This document shows, one piece after another, positions 3,985 through 10,713 of a stretch of DNA of 11,911 bases. The notes under the pieces were generated by a model, which was given only the letters and a program-made list of their open reading frames with translations, made no database searches and was not told the DNA's origin. The first letter of the stretch is position 1; each line of letters opens with the position of its first letter. Source of the DNA: an uncultured Collinsella sp. (GTDB taxonomy: Bacteria; Actinomycetota; Coriobacteriia; Coriobacteriales; Coriobacteriaceae). Position numbers and translations under genes: made by a program. The DNA is taken from NCBI GenBank assembly GCA_905197585.1, contig CAJJZO010000040.1:1-11911 (forward strand). The letters are read 5' to 3'.

Positions 3985-6810
3985 TTACCCCGTGTTCTGC
4001 AATCCTGCCGAGACGCCGGTCACAGTCGAAAGAATCAGGCTCATGTACTCGGCCTTCTTCTCCTCGGCCATCTCGTCCTGGTTCATACGCACCTCGCGAA
4101 GGGCGCGGACCTGGGCGATGGACAGGGCGTCGACATAGGGGTTACGTACACGGACGGCGCAGCCGAGCACGCGACGGCGCTGCAGCGGCCACTCGTCACC
4201 GACGATGGCAAGGACCCACTTACGCGTGAGCTGCATCTCGGTAAAGACCTTCTCGGACAGATCCTGGCGGTCGCCCAGGTGCAGATACATCTTGGCGATG
4301 CGCTGGTCGGTCTTGGCGATCGACATCTCGATGTTGTCGATAAAGGTGCGGAAGAACGGCCACTCCTGGTAGGCAGCCTTGAGCTGGTCAAGATCGCCAA
4401 GCTGCTCGCAGGCGGTGCCCAGACCGTACCAAGCGGCCAGGTTAATGCGCGCCTGGCTCCAGCTGAAGATCCACGGGATGGTACGCAGGTCATCGAGCGA
4501 CTTGGCGCCCAGACCGCGCTTGGCGGGACGCGAGCCGATCGGCAGCAGACCGACCTCGGTCAGCGGCGTCACGGTCGAGAACCACGGTGTAAAGTCCTCG
4601 GTGTTCAGCAGGTCCAGATAGCGTTCGTGGCTTGCAGTGTTGAGCTTCTCGGCCATATCCCAGAACTTCTGCGTGGTCTCGGTGTTGGTCTTCTCGACGC
4701 TCGGGGCCGACTGCAAAAGCGTTGCGGCGGCAACGGACTCAACATGGCGCTGAGCCAGCGTGCGGTTGCCGTAACGGGCAAAGATGACCTCGCCCTGTTC
4801 GGTGAGCTTAAAGAAGCAGTTGACCGAACCCTTGGGCTGCGCCAGCACGGCCTTGTTGGCAGGGCCGCCGCCACGGCCCACGGCACCGCCGCGACCGTGC
4901 ATGAGCACCAGGTCGATATCGTTCTTCTCTGCCCACTTGGCGATGCGCTCCTGCGCGGAATGCAGCGCGAGCATGGCCGTGGTAGGACCGGCGTCCTTGG
5001 AGGAGTCGGAATAGCCCAGCATAACCTCCATGCGGCGGTTGGTCTGGGCAAGGCGCTTTTGCACCACGGGCAGCGTAAGCATCTGATCGAGCACGTCGAC
5101 GCAGCCCTCGAGGTCCTCGAGCTGCTCGAACAGCGGGATCACGTCGAGCTCGGGGACATCTTCCTCGTGTGCGAAGGACAGGTGGGCCAGCTCGAAGACG
5201 TCAGCCACATGCTGGGCGCTCTTGGTAAACGAGATGATGTAGCGGTGCGCCATCTTCTTGCCGTAGCGCTTTTGGATGGAGCCGATGGCACGGAAGGTAT
5301 CGATGACTTCGCGCGTCATGGGCTGCAGGTCGCCATGGATACCGTTCTCGTGGATATCCTTGAGGGCGCGGGCATGCACCACGGAGTGCTGACGGAACTC
5401 CATCTCGACCATATGGAAGCCGAAGGACTCGACTTGCCAGATGATGGTCTGGACCGGGCCGTAGGCGGCACGGACGGCACCGCAGGCGGCCAGCGAACGC
5501 TGGACGACGCGCAGGTCATCCAGGAACTCGTCGGCGCTGTGGTACATGGTGTCGGTGATACGGCGCACGGTGGCGTTCAGACGGTCGGCCATGACGAGCA
5601 TGACGGCGCGATGCGGCTCGTGCTCGGAGATCAGCTCGGCGCGGGCCGTGTACCGAGGGCTCATCTCGACCTGATGGTTCCACAGGTTAATGAGCTCGGC
5701 CGACGGCTTGCTGTAGGTAGCCTCGAGCGTGAGGTTGCGGCCGATGTGGCGGCACTTGTCCTCGAGCTTGAGCACCATGTGGGTGAAGTACTTGGCGGCG
5801 ACCTCACGGCTCACCTTGGCGGTGACGTTGGGGTTACCGTCGCGGTCGGAACCGATCCAGCTGCCGGGATGGAAGAACGCCGGGCACAGCGGCGGCACAG
5901 TACCGGCCTTGTCGCCCAGCACCCAATCGTCAAAACGACGATAGATAACGGGGATAACGTCGAACAGCGTGTTATCGAAGATGTCGATGATGGTATCGGC
6001 TTCCTCGACCGGCGTGGGCTTCTTGAGCGCGATGGGGCTCGTACGCACCAGGGCGTCGATCTCCTGCAGCATATGGCGCTCGTTCTCCACCAGGTCGGAG
6101 CCGCCCAGACGCGGACGCTCCTCCAGCAGGTTGGAGATACGGCGGATCTTGCCCTCGACGGCCTTACGACGGGCCTCGGTGGGATGTGCGGTAAAGACAG
6201 GGTGGAACTCGAGCTTGTCGAGCAGCTCGTTGGCACCCTCGACACCCAGCTCATTCACCAGCTGGTGATAGGCAACGGTAAGCTCGTTGGCAGGATCGAC
6301 CTCGGTATCGGTCGACGCACCGGCCTCGCGCTCGCGCAGCTGCGCCACACGGTAGTTCTCCTCCGACAGGTTTGCCAGATGGAAAAAGCTCGTAAAGGCG
6401 CGGACAATGACCTGCTGCTTATCGAGCGGCAGGCTGTCGATCAAATCGACGACCTCACGAAATGCCACGGCAGTGGGCTCGTCGGCGGTGGGCACGCCCT
6501 GCTCGTCGACGGCTTCGTCGGCAGCGCAGGTACCGGGGTTGCCGGCATTGACCACAATCTCGGCTGTCAAAATCTTGTCGAACAGGTCCGCGATCTCGGG
6601 ATCATACTCGCTAAGCACACGGCGCTCCAGGCGCAAGAACAGCGCCAGATTGTCGCGCAGCTCCTCGGGGATCTCGATCTCGGCGAGACGCTCCCTGGAC
6701 TCGGCATTCGAGCCGATTCGGTTAACGAGGCGGTTGACCACGGCAGCGACGCGCGCCGCGGCTTCGGGTACAGACTGGTTGCTTAGGTTCTCAGCCACGT
6801 TTCCTCCCAT
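3985..6810 (-). CDS. ppc: Phosphoenolpyruvate carboxylase
   Basis: Converts PEP and bicarbonate to oxaloacetate and phosphate, refilling the TCA and aspartate branch. The 941-residue protein carries every family hallmark: FTAHPTEARRKA with the catalytic His at 209, GSWIGSDRDGNPNVT (316-330), LGYSDSSKDAG (598-608), MHGRGGAVGRGGGPA (637-651), TEQGE (670-674), IPWIFSWSQAR and the QNTG C-terminus that is part of the active site. It is longer than the E. coli enzyme (883 residues, catalytic His 138), mainly through about 70 extra residues before the first motif, including an acidic stretch near 97-112 and another near 160-175. The ATG at 6810 has AAGGAGGA almost touching it; a GTG at 6798 has GGGAGG four bases upstream and may be the true start. 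The gene appears monocistronic, with its own -10 box and paired palindromic sites upstream. Confidence 0.97.
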   Translation of the reverse strand: MGGNVAENLSNQSVPEAAARVAAVVNRLVNRIGSNAESRERLAEIEIPEELRDNLALFLRLERRVLSEYDPEIADLFDKILTAEIVVNAGNPGTCAADEAVDEQGVPTADEPTAVAFREVVDLIDSLPLDKQQVIVRAFTSFFHLANLSEENYRVAQLREREAGASTDTEVDPANELTVAYHQLVNELGVEGANELLDKLEFHPVFTAHPTEARRKAVEGKIRRISNLLEERPRLGGSDLVENERHMLQEIDALVRTSPIALKKPTPVEEADTIIDIFDNTLFDVIPVIYRRFDDWVLGDKAGTVPPLCPAFFHPGSWIGSDRDGNPNVTAKVSREVAAKYFTHMVLKLEDKCRHIGRNLTLEATYSKPSAELINLWNHQVEMSPRYTARAELISEHEPHRAVMLVMADRLNATVRRITDTMYHSADEFLDDLRVVQRSLAACGAVRAAYGPVQTIIWQVESFGFHMVEMEFRQHSVVHARALKDIHENGIHGDLQPMTREVIDTFRAIGSIQKRYGKKMAHRYIISFTKSAQHVADVFELAHLSFAHEEDVPELDVIPLFEQLEDLEGCVDVLDQMLTLPVVQKRLAQTNRRMEVMLGYSDSSKDAGPTTAMLALHSAQERIAKWAEKNDIDLVLMHGRGGAVGRGGGPANKAVLAQPKGSVNCFFKLTEQGEVIFARYGNRTLAQRHVESVAAATLLQSAPSVEKTNTETTQKFWDMAEKLNTASHERYLDLLNTEDFTPWFSTVTPLTEVGLLPIGSRPAKRGLGAKSLDDLRTIPWIFSWSQARINLAAWYGLGTACEQLGDLDQLKAAYQEWPFFRTFIDNIEMSIAKTDQRIAKMYLHLGDRQDLSEKVFTEMQLTRKWVLAIVGDEWPLQRRRVLGCAVRVRNPYVDALSIAQVRALREVRMNQDEMAEEKKAEYMSLILSTVTGVSAGLQNTG

Positions 6811-6842
6811 TCCTCCTTCTATGCACGTAACATGCGGTATTC

Positions 6843-6848
6843 ATTATA
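6843..6848 (-). promoter_or_regulatory. -10 box of the ppc promoter
   Basis: A perfect TATAAT on the minus strand, about 32 bp before the ppc ATG. No good -35 hexamer lies 16-18 bases upstream (the best is TGTCGA), which suggests activator dependence. A palindromic site covers the region where the -35 box should be. Confidence 0.6.
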
Positions 6849-6857
6849 GGCGCTTAA

Positions 6858-6903
6858 GAAATACTTTCGACACTGATTGCGCTTTACCACACAAAAGTAT
6901 TTT
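6858..6903. promoter_or_regulatory. Two palindromic sites upstream of ppc (candidate operators)
   Basis: GAAATACTTTC (6858-6868) and AAAAGTATTTT (6893-6903) are each near-perfect palindromes of the form AAA-3 bases-TTT. They are inverted copies of each other, sharing AAATACTTT/AAAGTATTT exactly. Their centres are 35 bp apart. The first overlaps the spacer and -35 region of the ppc promoter, the second lies upstream. This is the usual layout for a dimeric regulator binding twice; the regulator is unknown. Confidence 0.4.
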
Positions 6904-6957
6904 CTGCATTGCAAGGGTTTTTGCCCTAAATGGTCGTATTTCTCGGTGGACGGCATA

Positions 6958-6997
6958 CACAAACGGGGGCATTCCGCATAAATGCGAAACACCCCCG
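6958..6997 (-). terminator. Intrinsic terminator of hisS
   Basis: On the minus strand a 15-bp stem (6964-6978 with 6983-6997, three or four G-U pairs, no mismatch) has a four-base loop and is followed by TTTGTGT. It lies 60 bp after the hisS stop codon. The T tract is modest but the stem is strong. Confidence 0.75.
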
Positions 6998-7056
6998 TAA
7001 CAATCGCTCGTCGCGAGCGGGACATGTTAGCGGACCCGCAGCTCAAAAATCATACG

Positions 7057-8370
7057 CTACAGGCGCTCGCGAACCGCCTCGACGACGTTGTCCAGATCGG
7101 CGAGCACCTCGTCATGGCTCTGCATGTCGCGCACTTTGACCTTGCCGGCGGCAAGCTCGTCGCCACCCAGGACCAAGATGAGCTTGGCGCCTACCTTATC
7201 GGCTTGCTTAAACTGGGCCTTGAGCGAACGACCCTGATAGTCGGCCTCGGTCACAATCCCTGCGGCGCGAAGCTCCTGCGTAATGGCAAAGACGTTCTGA
7301 CGCAGCTCCTTGCCGGCGTTGGCGACATAGACGCACGGGGCCTCATCGGCACCCAAATCGCTGCCAAAGGCCTGCAGGGCCAGCAGGGCGCGCTCAAAAC
7401 CGACAGCAAAGCCGACGCCCGCCGTGGGCTTGCCACCCTCGAGCTCGACCAGGCCATCGTAGCGGCCGCCGCCGCCGATGGAGCCGACGCCGGCGCCAGG
7501 GGCCTCGACCTCAAAGACAGTACGGGTGTAGTAGTCCAGGCCGCGCACCAAGGTGGGATCCTCGACATACTCGATACCGGCGGCATCCAGATAGCGCTTG
7601 ACCTGCTCGTAGTGCTCGCGGCACTCATCGCACAGGTTGTCACCCATCAGCGGAGCCTCGGCCATGATCTCGCGGCAGTGGTCGTTCTTGCAGTCGAAGG
7701 CACGCAGCGGGTTGAGCTCGGCGCGCTCGCGGCACTCATCGCACATCTCGTCGGCGTGATCGAGGATGAACTGCTTAACCTGCTCGCGATAGGCCGGACG
7801 GCACTGCGCATCGCCCATCGAGTTAATGAGCAGGCGAAGCTTGGAAAGATCGAAGCCCAGGCGCTTGTAGAGCTCCATGAGCATGATGATGCACTCGGCG
7901 TCTGCCGCCGGATCGGGAGCGCCGAGCCACTCGATGCCCACCTGGTGGAACTGGCGCAGGCGTCCCTTCTGAGGGCGCTCGCCACGGAACATGGCCTCGG
8001 CGTAATAGGCCTTAAACGGCGTGGAGCCCTGGGGCACCAGGTTGTTCTCCACGACGGCGCGCACCACACCGGCCGTGCCCTCGGGACGAAGGGCCAGGCG
8101 CTGCTTGGGCTTAAGCTTGGTATCGGTACCCTCGGTAAAGACGCGCTCCAGGTTGGCACCGCTAAACACGCGGAACATCTCCTTGCGCACGACGTCGGTC
8201 GACTGGCCGATACCGTGGACAAACACGTCAACCTGCTCGATCGCGGGCGTCTCGATGGGCTTAAAACCAAACGGCTCGAACACGCCGGCCGCAATCTGCT
8301 GCATCTTTTGCCAGGCGCGCATCTCGGCGCCGATAAGGTCGCGGGTTCCCTCCGCCTTCTGTGCCTGCAT
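7057..8370 (-). CDS. hisS: Histidyl-tRNA synthetase
   Basis: Charges tRNA-His with histidine. The 437-residue class II synthetase shows motif 2 (RPEGTAGVVRA at 95-105 and AMFRGERPQKGRLRQFHQVG at 126-145), the histidine-specific LVRGLDYYTRTVFEV (274-288), a GGGGRYDGL loop (300-307) and motif 3 GVGFAVGFERALL (318-330). A C-terminal anticodon-binding domain covers about 345-437. The insertion between motifs holds CDEC-type cysteines (C210/C213, C227/C232, C247/C250) that could bind zinc. The ATG at 8370 has AAAGG nine bases upstream and is preferred to a TTG two codons earlier. A TATAAT box lies about 45 bp upstream, but sequence beyond it runs into the G/C homopolymer block, so the -35 region is unreliable. 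A terminator follows the gene. Confidence 0.97.
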   Translation of the reverse strand: MQAQKAEGTRDLIGAEMRAWQKMQQIAAGVFEPFGFKPIETPAIEQVDVFVHGIGQSTDVVRKEMFRVFSGANLERVFTEGTDTKLKPKQRLALRPEGTAGVVRAVVENNLVPQGSTPFKAYYAEAMFRGERPQKGRLRQFHQVGIEWLGAPDPAADAECIIMLMELYKRLGFDLSKLRLLINSMGDAQCRPAYREQVKQFILDHADEMCDECRERAELNPLRAFDCKNDHCREIMAEAPLMGDNLCDECREHYEQVKRYLDAAGIEYVEDPTLVRGLDYYTRTVFEVEAPGAGVGSIGGGGRYDGLVELEGGKPTAGVGFAVGFERALLALQAFGSDLGADEAPCVYVANAGKELRQNVFAITQELRAAGIVTEADYQGRSLKAQFKQADKVGAKLILVLGGDELAAGKVKVRDMQSHDEVLADLDNVVEAVRERL

Positions 8371-8412
8371 GGGCAAACACCTTTCTTTTGTATCGCGTCA
8401 TAGGTAGTGGTC

Positions 8413-8418
8413 ATTATA
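8413..8418 (-). promoter_or_regulatory. -10 box of the hisS promoter
   Basis: A perfect TATAAT on the minus strand, 43 bp before the hisS ATG. The expected -35 position falls at about 8436-8441, exactly where the homopolymer block starts, so the true upstream promoter sequence may be missing from this assembly. Confidence 0.55.
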
Positions 8419-8435
8419 CGGCACAAAAACAAAAC

Positions 8436-8700
8436 GCGGCGGGGGGGGGGGGGGGGGCCGGGGGCGCCCCGCGGGGGGGGGGGGGGGGGGGGCCCCCCCC
8501 CCCCCCCCCCCCCCCAAGCGGCCCGCCCGCGGCAGGGCGGAAACCCCACACCCCCCCCCCCCCGCACCCCCCCCCCCCCCCCCCCCCCCCCCCACGCCCC
8601 GCCCCTCCCGCCACCCCCTATCGCAGGGGCTGTGCCCGCCGCCCCGCGGCCCCCGCCGCGCCGCCCCCCCCCCCCCCCCCCCCCCCCGCCGCGGACGAAG
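8436..8700. other. G/C homopolymer block, probable assembly artefact
   Basis: The stretch holds single-base runs far beyond anything else in the window: G17 (8441-8457), G20 (8473-8492), C23 (8493-8515), C13 (8551-8563), C27 (8567-8593) and C24 (8664-8687). All long G runs are left of 8492 and all long C runs right of 8493. That is the pattern of two sets of read ends degrading to false G calls while meeting in a gap. It splits the hisS promoter from the damaged MFS gene. I see no gene here and would treat the sequence and its length as unknown. Confidence 0.8.
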
Positions 8701-8729
8701 CGGACAAGCGGCGATGCGCTTTGGCCTAC

Positions 8730-9179
8730 CTACTCCCCCGCCACGCTCGCGCGCAGCTTGGCGGCGATGGGCTCGGATGCCAGCAGGAACACGAGCATGA
8801 CCACGGAGCACGCCAGGCACACGATCCAGGTGCTCGCAAAGGAGCCCGAGACGGCAAAGAGCACGTAGACCTGCCACAGCTCACCGACAAAGCTCATGCC
8901 GGCAAGCACCGCCGAGGTAGCGATAACGGTGAGCGAGCCCAATACGCGGCCACTCACTTTATCGGCAACATGGCCGATAACGAGCGAACCCACGACGCTC
9001 ACCACGGTGGAGATGGCATTGGAGATGTTGTACTGCGCAAGGGAAATGCCCAGGTCGCTGACGATCAGCGGCTGGAACAGGCTCATGCAGTTGACGAAAA
9101 TCGTGTAGCACGTGGCCATGATCACGAAGCCGGAGGTCACCACGAGCCAGCCGGGGAAGAACTTACGCTGCTGGGACAT
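8730..9179 (-). CDS. MFS transporter, internally deleted (remnant or misassembly)
   Basis: The 149-residue product starts like a full-length major facilitator protein: FFPGWLVVTSGFVI (TM1), LGISLAQYNISNA, TM2, then GHVADKVSGRVLG (67-81), the loop 2-3 signature, and TM3 (82-97). From about residue 113 it continues as SFASTWIVCLACSVVMLVFLLASEPIAAKLR, which reads like the last helix and cytoplasmic tail of such a transporter. Roughly eight helices, about 250-270 residues, would be missing between them, with the join near plus position 8840-8850 and the frame kept. AAGGAG four bases before the ATG supports the start. It lies 123 bp downstream of the amidohydrolase gene and was probably its partner. 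A four-helix product is unlikely to transport. Substrate cannot be told. The stop codon lies about 30 bp from the homopolymer block, so misassembly is a serious alternative to a real deletion. Confidence 0.7.
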   Translation of the reverse strand: MSQQRKFFPGWLVVTSGFVIMATCYTIFVNCMSLFQPLIVSDLGISLAQYNISNAISTVVSVVGSLVIGHVADKVSGRVLGSLTVIATSAVLAGMSFVGELWQVYVLFAVSGSFASTWIVCLACSVVMLVFLLASEPIAAKLRASVAGE

Positions 9180-9228
9180 ACTGCTCCTTATTTAACAAAC
9201 GAATAGCCGGCGCCGGGCGCCGGTAGTG

Positions 9229-9300
9229 CCCAAGATTGCCTTGAAAGACAAGGGCATAGGCCTTACGGCCATGCCCGCAGGCTTGAAAGGCAAGGTTGGG
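9229..9300 (-). terminator. Nested hairpin / probable terminator after the amidohydrolase gene
   Basis: An inner stem (9252-9276: GGGCAT-GGCC paired around TTAC, one bulged A) is followed on the minus strand by TTGTCTTTC, a weak T tract. Flanking it, CCCAA..TTGCCTT (9229-9241) pairs with AAGGCAA..TTGGG (9288-9300), giving 15 of 19 outer pairs. It lies directly after the amidohydrolase stop codon and could reduce or stop transcription into the MFS gene. Confidence 0.6.
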
Positions 9301-9302
9301 TG

Positions 9303-10598
9303 CTACCGGTGGTCGGCGATATAGCCCAAAGCGACGGCGGTATAAGCCGCAGCACCGAGCGGCAGCTCGGCATCGTTAAAACGTGCCTTGGGATGGTGCT
9401 GGGCAAAGTGTTCGTCCGTGTCGGTTACGGCCGCGCCCACGGTAAAGTACGCACTCGGAATCTCGCTCGAGATAAGCGCGAAGTCCTCACTCGCCATGGC
9501 GTGGAACAGCGGCAGGAAGGCGGCCTTGGGCAGCACCGCGCCCACGTAGCCAAGCGACGCTTGCGTCATATCGTCATCGAGTACGAGCGGGGGAACATCC
9601 GAGAGCGTCTCGAGGGTCGCCGGCGTACGATAGGTCGTGGCAACACCTTTGACGACCTCCGCGATGCGGGTCTTGAGGTGCTCCATGAGCTCGACGTCGA
9701 AGCCGCGCAGCGTGCCTTCGAGCACGCAGGTATCCGGGATGACGTTGGCCGCTTGGCCACCGGCAAACTTACCCACGGTCAGTGCGACCTCCTTGGCGGC
9801 CGGCACCTCGCGAGCGATGAGCTCCTGAAGCGCCAGGTGCACATGGACGCCGGTCGTGATGGGGTCGATGCAGATCTCGGGGCTCGAGCCATGGCCGCCC
9901 TTGCCCTGCAGCGTGATGCGGAAACCATACACGCCCGAAAGCGCCGGGCTCCCATAGAGCACCAGGCCGAGCGGCGATTGGCTGTTAACGTGCATGGCAA
10001 AGGCCGCCTGAGGGCGCGGGTTCTGTAGCAGACCGTCGGCGATGGCGGCGCGGGCACCCTCAAAGGTTTCCTCGCCCGGCTGGAACAGCAACTTAACCGT
10101 AGCGTTGGCATCAACAAGCTCTGCCTCGCGCGCTTTGAGCATACGAGCCGCACCAAGCAGCGCCGTCGCGTGCATATCGTGACCGCAAGCGTGCATGCAG
10201 CCGTTGGTGGATGCAAAGGGCTCGCCGGATTCCTCGGCAACGGGCAGGGCGTCCATGTCGCCACGAAGCATGATGACCGTACCGGCCTGCTCATTCGTGC
10301 AGATGCCATTGCCTTGGGCCGCGGCGGCACCGGCGCCGACAAGGCCCACAACGCAGGAACCATCGACGAGCGTAGCAAATGGGATGTCCATCTCGGTCAG
10401 GCGCGCTTGGATATACGTAGAGGTCTGCGGGAGGCTATTACCCAGCTCGGGCATCTGATGTAAATCGTGTCGCCACGCAGCGAGCTCGTCTGCAAAAGCC
10501 TGAGCTTCTGCGACAAGACCGTCGCCGATAGCGATCAGCGCCGCTGTGGTAGCCTGAGGCGCTGGTTGCGGTTGAAAATCGGACAGAGCTGGTGCCAT
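9303..10598 (-). CDS. M20D family amidohydrolase (metal-dependent peptidase/deacylase)
   Basis: A 431-residue cytoplasmic hydrolase of the family that includes N-acyl-amino acid, hippurate and indole-acetyl-amino acid hydrolases. Motifs in order: WRHDLHQMPELG (42-53), LRGDMDALPVAEESG (111-125), CMHACGHDMHA (134-144), LLFQPGEE (170-177), AMHV (201-204), the dimerisation-domain GKGGHGSSP (232-240), ANVIPDT, MASEDFA (368-374) and HHPKARFND (401-409). Expected metal ligands are Cys138, His140, Glu177, His203 and one of the pair His401/402; the catalytic Glu is 176. A 20-residue Pro/Ala-rich N-terminus precedes the fold. The ATG at 10598 has GGAGGG at good spacing; the frame is open 18 codons further but without a better site. 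The downstream MFS gene suggests import and cleavage of an amide substrate; the substrate itself is not predictable. Confidence 0.93.
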   Translation of the reverse strand: MAPALSDFQPQPAPQATTAALIAIGDGLVAEAQAFADELAAWRHDLHQMPELGNSLPQTSTYIQARLTEMDIPFATLVDGSCVVGLVGAGAAAAQGNGICTNEQAGTVIMLRGDMDALPVAEESGEPFASTNGCMHACGHDMHATALLGAARMLKAREAELVDANATVKLLFQPGEETFEGARAAIADGLLQNPRPQAAFAMHVNSQSPLGLVLYGSPALSGVYGFRITLQGKGGHGSSPEICIDPITTGVHVHLALQELIAREVPAAKEVALTVGKFAGGQAANVIPDTCVLEGTLRGFDVELMEHLKTRIAEVVKGVATTYRTPATLETLSDVPPLVLDDDMTQASLGYVGAVLPKAAFLPLFHAMASEDFALISSEIPSAYFTVGAAVTDTDEHFAQHHPKARFNDAELPLGAAAYTAVALGYIADHR

Positions 10599-10628
10599 AG
10601 ATGCCCTCCAGTAACGTTTTTGCAGCAC

Positions 10629-10650
10629 GCACTTTGATAGCGTAAAGTGC
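10629..10650. promoter_or_regulatory. Inverted repeat upstream of the amidohydrolase gene (candidate operator)
   Basis: A perfect 7-base inverted repeat, GCACTTT (10629-10635) and AAAGTGC (10644-10650), with an 8-base centre lies about 30-50 bp before the start codon. A TTGCAC overlaps its upstream end on the minus strand, but no convincing -10 box follows at the right distance. It fits a repressor site; the regulator is unknown. Confidence 0.35.
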
Positions 10651-10675
10651 AAGGTACTACTTTAAGGGCGACGCA

Positions 10676-10701
10676 TAAAAAATGCCGCCCCGGGAGGCGG
10701 C
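10676..10701 (-). terminator. Intrinsic terminator of the EamA transporter gene
   Basis: On the minus strand GCCGCC pairs with GGCGGC around a six-base loop and is followed by ATTTTTTAT. It begins 12 bp after the stop codon and separates this gene from the amidohydrolase gene. Confidence 0.88.
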
Positions 10702-10713
10702 GCAACAAATTGT

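Noticed and set aside
4279..6786. An 835-codon open frame on the plus strand opposite ppc
   Set aside because: It is the antisense shadow of a GC-rich gene. The product is rich in Leu, Gly, His and Val with no recognisable domain, whereas the minus strand gives an unmistakable PEP carboxylase.
6982..8403. A 473-codon open frame on the plus strand opposite hisS
   Set aside because: Antisense shadow of hisS; low-complexity Leu/Ala/His-rich product, no ribosome binding site, and it crosses the hisS terminator and promoter.
8441..8687. A G-quadruplex or i-motif regulatory region, or a phase-variable homopolymer tract
   Set aside because: Six runs of 13-27 identical bases within 250 bp, with G only on the left and C only on the right, fits failed base calls at a gap much better than biology.
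8361..9206. Long proline-rich (plus strand) and glycine-rich (minus strand) open frames across the G/C runs
   Set aside because: They exist only because homopolymers contain no stop codons. They run out of hisS or the MFS gene into sequence that is probably artefactual.
9300..10028. A 242-codon open frame on the plus strand opposite the amidohydrolase gene
   Set aside because: It overlaps a clear enzyme on the other strand and its product is Arg/Gly-rich without any family feature.
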